Part shown: in pieces, positions 20,101-30,449 of the stretch
Layout: every line of letters starts with the position of its first letter
How positions within the stretch are numbered: position 1 is the first letter of the stretch
Assembly (NCBI GenBank): GCA_965240325.2
Contig: OZ251225.1
Span: 3,410,001-3,474,000 of the forward strand
Length of the DNA stretch: 64,000 bases
DNA from: Rebecca billardiae RCC1528
Taxonomy: Eukaryota; Haptophyta
Reading direction: 5' to 3'
Translations under genes and position numbers: made by a program
Notes under the pieces: model-generated
The model's input: only the letters and a program-made list of their open reading frames with translations
Database searches by the model: none
Told to the model about the DNA's origin: nothing

Positions 20101-21060
20101 ATCATCATAATGACCGCGTTCCGCGGTCCTTCCGTAGAACCAACGTAGTTAGAGGCCCGCGGTGCACCCTCCGTTGCGCCTCGTGCCGGCAGAGCGAGAG
20201 CGCGCGCCACTGCTGCGGCCCCGCCCCCCGGGCCCGTGCGCTCACTCACGGCGCTGCGCAGCCGCGCACCGAGAGGCGAGACCGAGCGCGGAGCTCGGGG
20301 TGGAACGAGGCGAGCGGCGGGTCGCGCCTGCCGCCGCGCGTGCGCGCCTGCTCCACCGCGCCACCGTGCAGCGTGCTCGCCCGCCGCCTCCTCCGCCGCG
20401 TCGGCCTCGAAGCAGCGGCGGCCAGCCAGCCGACCGAGGCTGAGCCCGTGCGTGCTCACTCACCCGGCGCGGTGGCGCCCTCGAGTCGACGGCCGTCTAC
20501 TCCACAGCTGGCTGCTCGAGCTGCTGCACGGGGCGTCGCGACGAGGGCGCCGCGCGCGCCCAGCCAGCGCGTCCGTCGCCGCGTCGCGCACGGCGCAGCG
20601 CGTCGAGCTCGGCGCCGCGCTTCCGGGCCAGCTCGGCGCCCAGCGCCTGCGCGCGCACGTGCTCCGATGCACGGCCCGAGTCAGCTGGGCGCCCGGCTGC
20701 GCGACCGAACGGGAACCGGCGCGCGTTCCACGACTGTCACTGCTCCTGCTCGTCCTCACGCTGCTGCACCTCCACGCCGCCGTCGACCGAGTTGCTAAGG
20801 AGGAGCTCGCGCTCGACGTCACGAGGAGCGAGCTCGCGTGCTCGAGCTCGCCCTTCAGCCGCGCTAGCTCCGGGCGCATCCGTTGCGTGCTCGCGGCGCG
20901 CTCCTCCTCTAGCAACGAACGAGCTTACGCGTAGTGCTCCGGACTCGGCTCGCCCTTGCGCGCTCCTCCTCGAGCGACGAACGCGCCCGCGCGGGCAGAG
21001 CCCGCGCCCGGGTAAAAAACCTGCTGTGTTCGGCCTCGGCCCTCGGGCCGCCATCCAATA
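20101..21060 (-). pseudogene. Probable decayed coiled-coil gene
   Basis: On the minus strand, G+C-rich coding-like pieces of heptad-rich sequence occur in different frames: LLEEERAASTQRMRPELARL, then LGAELARKRGAELDALRRAR. A duplicated LEEERA-type segment lies at about 20905-20990. No single frame joins them and no consensus intron would fix every shift. I read this as a frame-shifted remnant of a coiled-coil gene; an unrecognised multi-exon gene is the alternative. Confidence 0.35.
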
Positions 21061-21131
21061 CCGGGTGCCGTTCGTCATAGTTCAGACTCGGCCAATCGGC
21101 AATCGGATGCGACGCATCATACTCGCCGGGA

Positions 21132-21370
21132 GCGCAAAGCTTCGTCGTCAGTAAAGTTGAGTACTTGACGGATTTTTGTTAGGACCTCCATGCATCACTG
21201 CGCTTGGGTCTCGTCCCATTTGGCAGCGCGCAAAGGTTCGTCGTTAGTAAAGTTGAGTAATTTGGCAGCGCGCAAACGTTCGTCGTTAGTAAAGTTGAGT
21301 ACTTGACGAGACTTTTTGCCAGGAGCCCAGGACCTCCATCGCACGCGCTTGGGTCCTCGTCCTATTTGGC
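21132..21370 (+). repeat. Local repeat block with two interleaved units
   Basis: Unit 1 (GCGCAAA, then TTCGTCGT and AGTAAAGTTGAGTA) occurs at 21132-21170, 21226-21259 and 21268-21308. Unit 2 (AGGACCTCCAT ... CGCTTGGGTC ... CCATTTGGCA-like) occurs at 21181-21225 and 21325-21370. The order 1-2-1-1-2 suggests successive tandem duplications. Confidence 0.7.
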
Positions 21371-21509
21371 AACATTATGGTCGTATGAAGATTTACAACA
21401 AATCGCAGATTCGTTCACCCAGATATACTGACAAATGCACGTCCACAGGCTCACGTCCGTCCGTAGATACGGAATTGGAGCGGGCGCGGCTATTTCGTCA
21501 ATCGAGTCT

Positions 21510-21690
21510 TGCTAATGCAAAGCAATGGGCCAATGTACCCCTCGAAAAAGCGAAAACTCACCCTCCAACAGCCCTCAAAATCGTCCCCCGTCCCCTTTTC
21601 TTTGATCAAAAGATCTTTTTGACAACGTAGTGAGGGCCCCCGGCGGGGCTCCACGCTACGCGCTCCGCCCTGCACCGCGGGCCATAATAA
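21510..21690. repeat. Possible element remnant with C-rich and poly-purine tracts
   Basis: Contains CCCCTTTTCTTTGATC followed by GGGCCCCCGGCGGGGCTCC. The 33.7-33.9 kb region shows a comparable mixture (TTTCCTTTGATC, C-rich and G-rich runs). This could be the end of a transposable-element family. Evidence is weak because no open frame or terminal repeat is visible. Confidence 0.25.
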
Positions 21691-21933
21691 GTATAGGCTT
21701 CATCGTCGGTTTATTTATTCCGGCGCGCCGGGAAAGTCACGGAGCCAATGAATGAACCGGTACTCTGCTCAGCCGTGGCGGGCCCCGCTGCTTCAATAAT
21801 CCGCCTACTCTAAGGCTGTAAATTATATCGATCATCGACTCCGCCGTCTTCGGCGGCGCCGTCGAGGACCGGACTGACGGCGTCGGATCTGACGTCCCTG
21901 ACTGACGCCGGTCACGGGGCCGGGGCAGTCTCG

Positions 21934-22836
21934 TCAATCCACCGGTTCGATAGCGCAAACACGCTTGAGCACCTCGTACCCCGACATGATGCACGTCATG
22001 AGCGGCGCAAGGGTCGCCACTCGCGCGCTCACGCCCGTGAAAAACCCGATCGGGCCGTACTCTGCGAGGATGCCGCGCACGACGCTCCTGACGGTCGGTG
22101 CCGCGCTGCCAGGATCGCCGAGGACTTGCATGCGCGTGCGGACGACGTCGAGCGGACAGGTGACGACGCCCGTGACCGCGCCAGCGACACCACCTGAGAT
22201 GCCGCACAGCCCTGCGTCGCGCGCCCATCCTGCTGCCGATCCGTCCGGCCGGGTCGCCACCTCGAGCGGGCGGAGCGTGCGCAGCACGACGTCGAAAGTG
22301 CCCCATGTCACGGCCGAGGAGGGCACGTACTGCGACAAGCTCACGAAAAAGCCCCTGTAAAGTCCGAGCGGACCCAGCGCCCGGATGGTCTGCAGTGCCG
22401 AACCCTGCCCACCCGCAACCTGCAGCCGCTGGGAGACAACATCCAGGGGCACGGCGACGCACTGGCCCGCCACCGAGCCCAGCGCGCCGCCCAGCATCGA
22501 GATGGCCATCGAGTTGTCGCCAACCACGCGATAGCTTTCGTTGAGCTTGCGCAGAGTCGACTTTGAAGCCTCGAGCGCCGTGATGTACACTGGCCCCACC
22601 GCTAGGCCGACCAGAGAGACCCCGAACCCGCGATACAGGGCGAGCACCCCCTCCGACTTCACAATCTGCGTGGCTGCGCCAACCAGCGAAAGCTCGCCGT
22701 ACATGCCTGACTGCATGCGCGTCTTAATCAGCGTCGCCGGGTAGATCGGTACACGCACTGCGAGGCCGAGGATGGGCATGTACGTGTACATCTTCCGCTT
22801 GTCGATTTGTGTCCAGTCGAGCTGCGAACCCGACAT
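21934..22836 (-). CDS. Mitochondrial carrier, SLC25A44-like
   Basis: 300 residues, single exon, ATG at 22836 (MSGSQLDWTQIDKRKMYTYM). Three carrier repeats are visible, with signatures VPIYPATLIKTRMQ, VPLDVVSQRLQ and CPLDVVRTRMQ (PxDxxxxR/K form; the first has Tyr-Pro-Ala in place of Pro-x-Asp). Each is followed by a glycine-containing second helix (LYRGF, LYRGFF, FFTGV). The opening W-x-x-I/L-D-K-K/R-K-x-Y block and the missing Asp in repeat 1 resemble SLC25A44, the mitochondrial branched-chain amino-acid carrier. Predicted location: inner mitochondrial membrane. It is head-to-head with the CEP44-like gene, 177 bp away. Confidence 0.85.
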   Translation of the reverse strand: MSGSQLDWTQIDKRKMYTYMPILGLAVRVPIYPATLIKTRMQSGMYGELSLVGAATQIVKSEGVLALYRGFGVSLVGLAVGPVYITALEASKSTLRKLNESYRVVGDNSMAISMLGGALGSVAGQCVAVPLDVVSQRLQVAGGQGSALQTIRALGPLGLYRGFFVSLSQYVPSSAVTWGTFDVVLRTLRPLEVATRPDGSAAGWARDAGLCGISGGVAGAVTGVVTCPLDVVRTRMQVLGDPGSAAPTVRSVVRGILAEYGPIGFFTGVSARVATLAPLMTCIMSGYEVLKRVCAIEPVD

Positions 22837-23013
22837 CGTGCGGCGTGCCCGGCCGTGGGCCCGCACCGCAGATTCTCGGCCACTCGCCTGTCGGTCCGGG
22901 CGCAGAGATGTGTCCGGGGCCGCCCCGACGTGTGGGTGCCAACCGCCAGGGCAGTGAGTGGCACGAAAGGAGCGAGTCGATCAGCGCGACGGCGTGACGC
23001 CCAGAACGCCACG

Positions 23014-24159
23014 ATGCCCACGCACGCGGACGTCAACGCGACCACGTACCGCATGGGCGCAGAGGAGGCACTGGTCTTGCTGCGCTTTCGCTGTGCGACG
23101 ATCAAGTACAAGCATCCCGTGCCTTTTGCCAGGTGCGCACCCCTGCACCCGACGCCAATCCTGGCTGCAAGCGACGTTGCACGACCGACCGCATGCGGCG
23201 GACGCTGTCGCGCGCGCAGGATCCTCGATGGCGACGCCGATCCCCTCGCGGACATCCTCGTCTACGTCGTCTCGCGTTTTTCAGAGCCGATCGCCGAAGT
23301 GCTCCGCGCGCACGACCTCTACCCACCGCCGAGGTGGTCCTCGGGGGCGAGCGAGCGTCCTCGCGAGGTGCTGGAGCACGCGCTCCTGTGCCTCGACGTC
23401 GTGGCGCCCGAGGCCAACGCGTGGATTGGCCCGGCTGATTTCGTGAGGACGGCCGACCAGGTCCCGCAGCGCCTCAAGTTCGTGCTCCAGTTCATCAAGC
23501 ACTTCGTCACGCGGCACAACGCCGTCGTCGCATCCAACAAGGCGATCCTGCAGCAGGACGCGGTCTCTCGGCCGCGCCGCACGCAGCCGAATCCAAACTC
23601 GAGCTCCGACCTCGAGAGCCTGAGCGATTCGGCGACGCTGCCGGCGAGCTCGCCAACAGAGCACGGGTTCGTCGCGTACCGGCCACCTCATTCGCCCCAC
23701 CGCCGTCGCCCCCGGACCTCGGCCGTCCCCACGTGCACCTATAACGCGCGAATGATGATGTGATCTGCCGTGCGCTCGCGCGGCACTCCCATGTACGCGC
23801 GCCCCACCCACGTGTGCGCAGCTCTCCCGCGCACTCGAAGGCCATCCACACGTCGAGTACGCACGAGAAGAGCGGCGCGGCCGCTGACGCCCGCCGCCGT
23901 TGGGTCGAGACGGAGTTCTTCGACGAGCTCGAGGTCGAGATGTACCGCGAGCAGCTCCAGTGCGTACCAGCATGCGCGCGCGCGCCAAAGCGCCGCCGCG
24001 CGCGCCAGGCGCCTGACTGTTCACGCAGGCTCCTCTTCCCCTCGCAGGCGCCGGCTGCAAACGCTGGTGAGGTCGACGCGGGCTTTGGAGGCCGAGGCCG
24101 CATCCCTACTCTTGATGCTGACGTGCTCGGCCTCACGCGGCTCCAGGGCCTCACGCTGA
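23014..24159 (+). CDS. CEP44-like centrosomal protein, four exons
   Basis: Exons 23014-23132, 23220-23732, 23822-23959 and 24048-24159 sum to 293 codons. Introns are 87, 89 and 88 bp, with donors GTGCGCACC, GTGCACC and GTGCGTACC. The N-terminal 150 residues match the layout of the CEP44 domain: LLRFRCATIKYKHPVPFAR, DADPLADILVYVVSRFSEP, an Ala/Leu-rich helix, then PADFVRTADQVPQRLKFV with LQFIKHFVTRHN. A Ser/Pro linker leads to a C-terminal coiled coil (FFDELEVEMYREQLQ joined to RRLQTLVRSTRALEAEAASL). CEP44 sits at the centriole in animals. The last exon could instead start at 24029 with a different tail ending at 24227. I prefer 24048 because it keeps the coil and has a strong C/T tract before the acceptor. 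Confidence 0.6.
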
Positions 24160-24718
24160 CAGGCGCGGAGGGCGGCCCGCCCGAGCTGTTCGAGCAGATC
24201 TTCTCCTTCCAGGAGACGACCGCCTGAGACAAGGGCCGCGTATGTTCTGACCGGATCCGGGGGCTCGCGCGAAAGACGGGAGTGCCGGCTGTCAGCGAAC
24301 TGCCACTCATCCGATGACGACCTCTGCGCCAGCCAGATCTTGTCCGCTCGGCGCCAGCAATGCAGCTTCCCGAGTGGCTGCTCTTCCGCCGGAAGAGCAG
24401 CCGGAAGAGCACGGGCTGCACGACGATGCAAGTCATGGCTCATGGTGTAAATATGCTCTAGCCCCCGACACAAGACCGCTGCGGGGAGTCCGTTCAGCAA
24501 GGCAGCGCGCACCAGGGAGCTGAGGGGAACTCGTCTGGATTCTGAGAGGATGGTCGCGGCCCGCAGAGCGCGCGCGCACGCGCTTGAGAGTTGGGACACA
24601 GTGCTGCTGTCGTTACGACCGGGAAGAACGGTGGGGAAGATGGGCGCCCTTGCGGTTGGGTGAGATCACAATCTTGTCGCCGGCGGATAGCGGCGCCGCG
24701 TCCTATGTAGCATCAATC

Positions 24719-27073
24719 ATGGGCGGCGTGACCAGCTCGCTCCGCCCGCGTCATCGTGACATCCACACGCTCGACGATGGGGAGGACGTGGACATCTCGA
24801 CGCACGTGCGCCTGCTGCCCATCGCCGCCGTTGCGGAGTCAGGCCTGCTCGAGCATGCGCCGAAGCCGACCATCTTCCCCTTTGCGCAAGCGCCGGCCTT
24901 CGCGCTCATCAGCTACAAGCAGGCGCGCGACCTCGATCTCGGCTTGCAGCGGCTGTCGGTGAAGGATGTGCAAGCGGCGTGCGCCACGGCGCAGGCGCAC
25001 GGCGTGTCACATCTCTGGATCGACGCGCTGTGCGGCGCCCCGCCGCGCTCCCGCCCTGGCGACACCGGCCCCGCGCGGTACTCGCACGAGCGCTTCCTCG
25101 CCAACCTACGGCAGTCGCTGGAGTACGCCAAGCTGATCATCGTCGTCGGCGACGGCGGCGCGACCGAGCGGGCGTCGTGGAGCACGCCTGAGTACCTATG
25201 CCGCCTATGGACGCGTTACGAGCTGCGCACGGCCCTCAAGGCCGACAAGCTTGTCCCGGCGTCGGACGAGCACTTTGAGGCGCTCGTCGCGGGCCACGGC
25301 TTTGGCGTGCGCTCGACGCTCCTCTTCGCGGACGTGACGAAGCGCGTGCCCCCCGCGCTGACGCGCTACCCGAACCTCGTCGCCGCCGCGGATGTGATCA
25401 CGCTCGTCGCCGTGTACCTGGCCTCCCTGCTGAGCTGCCTCACCCTGTATGTGATGATCACTGACCGTGACGAGTACCTGTCCAGCTCTGAGGTGCTGGC
25501 GGCGCTCGAGCTGATCGCGCTCGTGGTCCCCGTGTTCGCGGGGCCGCTCGGGCTGCGGCTCTTCGTGCTGCGGACGTTCCGCTTCGCGCTGAACGAGACC
25601 GCGCAGGTGCACTCGCTCCGCCGCGCGCTCGCCACGCGCAACATGCCCGCGGCCCTCCGCCTCGCCGAGGCGGATCCATACCGCATGCCAAGCTACGAGC
25701 CGTGTGACCGCCTGATTGTCGCCGACCTGATGCAGAAGAAGCACGGGGACGAGGCGGCGGCGGCCAAGTACTGGGCGCACGCGTTGCTGCTCGGGCTGAG
25801 CGCGCACGCCGGCCTCGCCGCGATCACGCCGTCGGGCCAGCACACCCTGCGCGCGGTGCTGGAGGAGGCGAGCACCGTCGGGAACGCGCGCTGGGCGGCG
25901 GTGCTGCTCAGGCACCTCCCGCACACCGCCAAGGAGAGCTTCGCCCGGGCATCCTCTGCCGAGGCACGCGCGCGCGCAGGCACGGCCGACGACTTGGACA
26001 AGCTGCTGAAACGCCAGGCGCGCGATGGCCGGAGCCTCCCCGCGCCTGGCGAGGACATGGACGAGGGATGGGCCGGGCGGCGCATCGAGCTGCGCGCGCT
26101 CGACGCGTGGGGCGCGACAGTGTACGTGGACATGGCGCGCGGCTTTGGCACGATCAAGGTGGGCAACGCGATGCTGCCCGTGCAGCGCTCGGCGCACGCG
26201 CCCGAGTGGCAGCTCGAGCCCGACGCGATCCTCGAGCGCTTCGAGCGCAGTCCGACCGTGATGGTCGAGCACGCGCGGCACGGCATCACGCTGCTGGCGG
26301 ACTGCTTCTTCATCGCGGTCGCCGCGCTCACTGCGCTCACGCTCGTGGACGACTTCATCGACGTGCGCGCGGTCGAATACAACACGGGCGTCTTCTCGTA
26401 CGACAGGCTCGCGCCTGTGATCGACGCGCTGCTCGCGCCCTGCCTCGTGTGCTGGGGCCTGGGGGAGGCGTCCTCGATCGCCCTCTCGCTCGCACCCGGC
26501 GCCGTCACGCACGGCCAGGGCCGCCAGCTCCTCTCGCGCCGGTACCACGGCTGGGGCGGCTGGTTCTTGCTGATCGAGGTTGACCTGTTTGTGCACGTGG
26601 TGGCTGCTGTCTTCTCCGGCCGGCCGGGCGCGAGGATGGGCACCATCGTCGGCGAGGCGCAGACGGACACGGACGTGCTCTTCGAGGGCTTCTGGGACCA
26701 GGTGGCGTTCGTCGCGCTGCGCGTCGCCCTGGTTGGGCTGCTCTTTGTGCCCTCGCGCCTCGTCGAGCTCGGCCGCTTCCTCACGCTCTCGCCAGGGTGG
26801 CGGCGGCGCGGGCGTGCCGGCATCATCGCCGTCGCGATGACGCTGGCCAACCCGCACTACACGGGCCGGCTGCTCTCGGCGGACGACGAGCTCGTCGACC
26901 CGCCTGCCGCGGAGTGGGCAGAGGAAAGCAGCCGACCTGCCAGCCGCATTCGCCAGCACGCTGCCAGGAACGGCCAGGGCAACGAGCTCACCGCGTCGCA
27001 TGACGTGAGCATCGGCCTATTTCCTTCGTCGGATGTGCTTCCCGCTAGGACACTCCCTGCCAAGGCTGGTTAG
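24719..27073 (+). CDS. Multi-pass membrane protein with N-terminal HET/TIR-like domain
   Basis: 784 residues, single exon, from ATG 24719 (earlier in-frame codons are not ATG). Residues about 60-180 follow the HET/TIR-like pattern: PAFALISYKQARDL, VKDVQAACATAQAHG, HLWIDALC (W100-C105), LEYAKLIIVVGDGG, then RLWTRYELRTALK with Glu168. HET is a divergent TIR-superfamily domain of fungal incompatibility proteins; similar domains occur in algae. Six hydrophobic segments are seen at about 221-248, 257-283, 521-541, 564-592, 612-633 and 657-680. A cytosolic middle part lies between the second and third and is rich in helical Ala/Arg/Leu. The last codons lie inside a tandem DNA duplication. Predicted role: membrane-tethered signalling or defence protein; the enzymatic activity is unknown. 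Confidence 0.65.
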   Translation: MGGVTSSLRPRHRDIHTLDDGEDVDISTHVRLLPIAAVAESGLLEHAPKPTIFPFAQAPAFALISYKQARDLDLGLQRLSVKDVQAACATAQAHGVSHLWIDALCGAPPRSRPGDTGPARYSHERFLANLRQSLEYAKLIIVVGDGGATERASWSTPEYLCRLWTRYELRTALKADKLVPASDEHFEALVAGHGFGVRSTLLFADVTKRVPPALTRYPNLVAAADVITLVAVYLASLLSCLTLYVMITDRDEYLSSSEVLAALELIALVVPVFAGPLGLRLFVLRTFRFALNETAQVHSLRRALATRNMPAALRLAEADPYRMPSYEPCDRLIVADLMQKKHGDEAAAAKYWAHALLLGLSAHAGLAAITPSGQHTLRAVLEEASTVGNARWAAVLLRHLPHTAKESFARASSAEARARAGTADDLDKLLKRQARDGRSLPAPGEDMDEGWAGRRIELRALDAWGATVYVDMARGFGTIKVGNAMLPVQRSAHAPEWQLEPDAILERFERSPTVMVEHARHGITLLADCFFIAVAALTALTLVDDFIDVRAVEYNTGVFSYDRLAPVIDALLAPCLVCWGLGEASSIALSLAPGAVTHGQGRQLLSRRYHGWGGWFLLIEVDLFVHVVAAVFSGRPGARMGTIVGEAQTDTDVLFEGFWDQVAFVALRVALVGLLFVPSRLVELGRFLTLSPGWRRRGRAGIIAVAMTLANPHYTGRLLSADDELVDPPAAEWAEESSRPASRIRQHAARNGQGNELTASHDVSIGLFPSSDVLPARTLPAKAG

Positions 27074-27368
27074 AGCTAGATGGGAGGCTTCAGTCGTCGG
27101 AGGCAAATAAGCAGCACGCCCTGACGCCACGGTGCTCACTACTCACTAGACTGAGTCACGGGCCGTCAGTGCTCAGAGTCACGGACCGGCCGCGCCGGGG
27201 CGCGGCTGCCGCGGCCTATTTCCTTCGTCGTCGGATGTGCTTCCCGCTAGGACACTCCCTGCCAAGGCTGGTTAGAGCTAGATGGGAGGCTTCAGTCGTC
27301 GGAGGCAAATAAGCAGCACGCCCTGACGCCACGGTGCTCACTACTCACTAGACTGAGTCACGGGCCGT
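27014..27368 (+). repeat. Tandem duplication of the 3' end of the HET/TIR-like gene
   Basis: Copy 1 (27014-27166) covers the last 20 codons and the 3' flank. Copy 2 (27213-27368) is near-identical with one extra triplet (CGTCGTCGG against CGTCGG). A short G+C-rich stretch (CGCCGGGGCGCGGCT) follows both copies. The near identity implies a recent event. Confidence 0.85.
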
Positions 27369-27948
27369 GCTGACGCCGCCGGGGCGCGGCTCAGCCTCAC
27401 GGCCGCGGTCAAGCACTGAAGCAGAATTGCTGCGGTCTACTGAGCCTGGCAGAAAGCAGAAGCTACAGACTGTGGCGTCATCGAGCCAATGTTAAGCCGA
27501 TCTTCAACGCACGTCCTCCATCCACCGCGTCTTCTCGACGTACCGGCTGATCGAAGAGTCAGCTAGTAGGCGTAGCTACTGAGTGAAGTTGCCAATAACC
27601 TGACTGAATCCGTCCGGACGCTCACTCACGGTGCCGTGCCGGCGAGTGCGCTGGCGTGCGCAGGCAGTCGGCCAGGCGAGCCGACGCTGCGTCCGCCAAG
27701 CACGACAGGTCGGCCTAAGGACTGCGGCAACAGCCGCAGGAGGTGACTCGCGCGTGCGAGACGCCGCCGGGGCCGTACGCCTGAGTGGACTTGTCACAGC
27801 CGGCAGCCCCGCGCCGTCGGGCTATGAGGCCGGCTGCGCGCTGCACCGCGGCACCTGTGTGCTGGGCACAGAGGCCATCCCACTGCGCTAGTGGAAGAGC
27901 CGGGCCGCTGTCGCCACGTGATGCTGACATGAAGGCCAGCGACCCGGC
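27369..27948. other. Spacer without recognised gene
   Basis: Lies between the duplicated block and the ribosomal protein gene. Several short frames exist on both strands, but none has a recognisable domain. No RNA gene was recognised. Confidence 0.45.
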
Positions 27949-28394
27949 TTAATCGAAGAGGTCGAAGCCCGACTCCTGCGCGCCAGAAGGGCGAGGGCGC
28001 AGGCGCAGCGGTGAGCAGCAGCGCAGCGCGGCGAGTGGCTCGGCGCCGCGCAGGGACGCGCGCCTCGCACCTCCTCCTCCTCCGGCTCCGGCTCCTCCTC
28101 CTTGGCTGCCGCAGCAGCACCGCCGCCGCCGCCGCCACCGCCACCGCCACCGCCTGCTGCTGCCGCGACTGGTGCGGCACCGCCACCGCCACCCACGGGC
28201 ATGGCCGCCATCTTGGTGCGGCCGGCGGCAATCACCTCCATGATGTCCTTGCCCTTCAGGTTGGCAAGAAGCGCATCGAGCTTCCCGGAGTCGGCCTCAA
28301 TGCCGACCGAGCCGAGGATCTTCGTCACATCAGCAGCAGACGGGGACTCGTTGCCCCCGAGCTGCGCGAGCAGGTATGCGGCCACGTGCTTCAT
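27949..28394 (-). CDS. RPLP2: 60S acidic ribosomal stalk protein P2, two exons
   Basis: Exon 1 is 28071-28394 and exon 2 is 27949-27975, separated by a 95-bp intron (donor GTGCGAGG, acceptor GCGCAG); 116 residues. The start MKHVAAYLLAQLGGNESPSA is typical of P2. LDALLANLKGKDIMEVIAAG completes the dimerisation domain, followed by a Gly/Ala hinge and an acidic run. The nine-codon last exon supplies ESGFDLFD, the invariant stalk tail that recruits elongation factors. Without splicing the tail would be lost, so the intron is strongly supported. The acidic block EEPEPEEEE replaces the usual EEKKEE pattern. Confidence 0.96.
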
Positions 28395-28783
28395 CCTGCG
28401 GGCGGTGGCAGCAGCGTGCCGCGCGGCGGCCAGTCGGGGGTGCGCGCGCGTCAGGGACCAAGCGCAAAACTCGCGCACACGTGCTGCCTGCGCCCGGCTC
28501 TCCTCGAAGCGATCGACCAATCGCCGCCGGCGCCAGCGCGGCGCGCAGGCAAGCCACCTTTGGCAACGCAAGGCGACGTGAACTCAAGGTCCGGCCACTG
28601 TCCGGACACGGAGCCGAGCAGGTGAAAGACTGCAAGTACGAATACGGGTATGCTAGTATGGGGTAGTATGGATATATGATTGTACCCACAAGCGGCGGCA
28701 CCGGACCAGAGTCCAGGGCGCTGGGCAGGCAGCTTGGGGCAGCTGGGCGCAATCCGGCCAAAAAGCTTTGGAGGCGCGTGCAC

Positions 28784-29610
28784 ATGATGATGGGGGCGTG
28801 CGTCGCGAGGGCCCTCGCGGCGGTGCTGGCGCTGGCTGCCGGCGTAAGCCCGGTGATCGGTGCCGGCCCACACGTTCGCTCGCCATGGCCGAGCACCGGG
28901 GCGCTCGCCTCGTTCTCGGGGCCGACCATCCCGGCGGTGCGCCGCGCTCGCGCTTGCCCCGTGGCCCCGCGCACGCGCGTGCACATGATGGCGAAGAAGA
29001 AGCTGAAGAATGCGGTGAAGAATGCGGCGGCGGCCGGGCTCGATGCCCTGGACATGCTGGAGAAGCAGGCCAACGAAGCCGCGGCGGCCGCAGCCGCCGC
29101 CACTGGCGGCCCCGTCGAGCCCGAGATCGCGGACGCGTCGGCTCAGGCGGCACCGGCCGCGCCGGCGGGCGGGAAGAAGGCCAAGAAGGGGAAGAAGAAG
29201 CTCAAGCAGGCTGCGCTCGCCGGGCTTGAGGCGCTCGAGCAGCAGGAGGCGGCGGCGGCGCCACCGCCCGAGGCGGCGCCGCCCGCCTCGGCGCCCGCGC
29301 CCGCCGCGCCGGCGCTCTCGGTGACGGAGGAGCTGATCAAGGCGAAGGGGCTCCTAGACGCGGGTGTTTTGACGCAGGAGGAGTTTGACACCCTCAAGCA
29401 GCGGCTGATCTCCGGCGAGGCGGCCGGCGGCGCGGCTGCGCCCGCGGCGGCAGCACCGGCAGCAACCGACGAGGCAGAGCGGGTGGCGAGCGCGAAGGCC
29501 GAGGCGGAGGCTGCAGCTGCCGCGGCCGCAAAGGCGGCGGCTGCCGCCGAGGCGCGCGCGGCCGCTGATGCGCAGGCGGCTGAGCGCGTGGCGGCGGAGG
29601 CGGCCGCAGA

Positions 29611-29654
<44 letters not shown>

Positions 29655-30413
29655 ATGCGGCGGCGACTGCGGCGGCGGAGGTAGCGGCGGCGACCGCAGC
29701 AGCGGATGCGACCGCAGACGTCGCCGAGGCCGAGCCTGCTGCCGAGCAGCAGGACGAGGCCGTGCCCTTTGTGCCGCCCGCCGCGCCTGCCGAGGCCAAG
29801 GAGAGGCGCGCGCCGCGCGTGCAGAAGTGGGCGGACGCGCCGGAGGGCTTCGTGTCTGTCGGGCTGGACACGGTGACGCTCAACTTCAAGGACCGCACGC
29901 TGCTCGACGGCGCGTCGTGGGACGTGAAGACGGGCGAGCGCGTCGGCATGGTCGGGCCGAACGGCTGCGGCAAGACGACGCAGCTGCGGCTACTCACTGA
30001 GGAGCTGCAGCCCGACGGCGGCGGCATCGTCAAGTCGCAGTCCAAGGTGGAGGTGGCGATGCTGCGGCAGGAGTTCCTCGAGCAGCTCGTGGGCTCGCGC
30101 ACGCTGCTGCAGGAGCTGCTCTCCGTCTTCGAGGTGGAGAACGAGCTGCTGCAGCGCAACGCGCAGCTCGAGGAGCAGCTCGCAAACTCGGCGGACGACC
30201 CGGACGCGATGCAGCGCGCCATCGACGAGCTCAGCGCCGTGCAGGCCGAGATCGAGCGGCTCGAGGCGTTCGGCCTCGAGCAGCGCGCGCTGCGGCTGCT
30301 GGACACGATGGGCTTCCAGCCCGGCGACGCGAACGCGCTCGTCTCCTCCTTCTCCGGCGGGTGGAAGATGCGCATCGGCCTGTGCAAGATCCTGCTCATG
30401 CGGCCGCAGATCG

Positions 30414-30449
<36 letters not shown>

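Noticed and set aside
24160-24227. Alternative CEP44-like C-terminus ending at 24227
   Set aside because: Needs the acceptor at 24028. The acceptor at 24047 has a better C/T tract and preserves the coiled coil, so it was preferred.
24021-24599. 192-codon minus-strand frame opposite the end of the CEP44-like gene
   Set aside because: Starts with GTG and its first ATG comes late. It overlaps the CEP44-like last exon, and no domain was seen.
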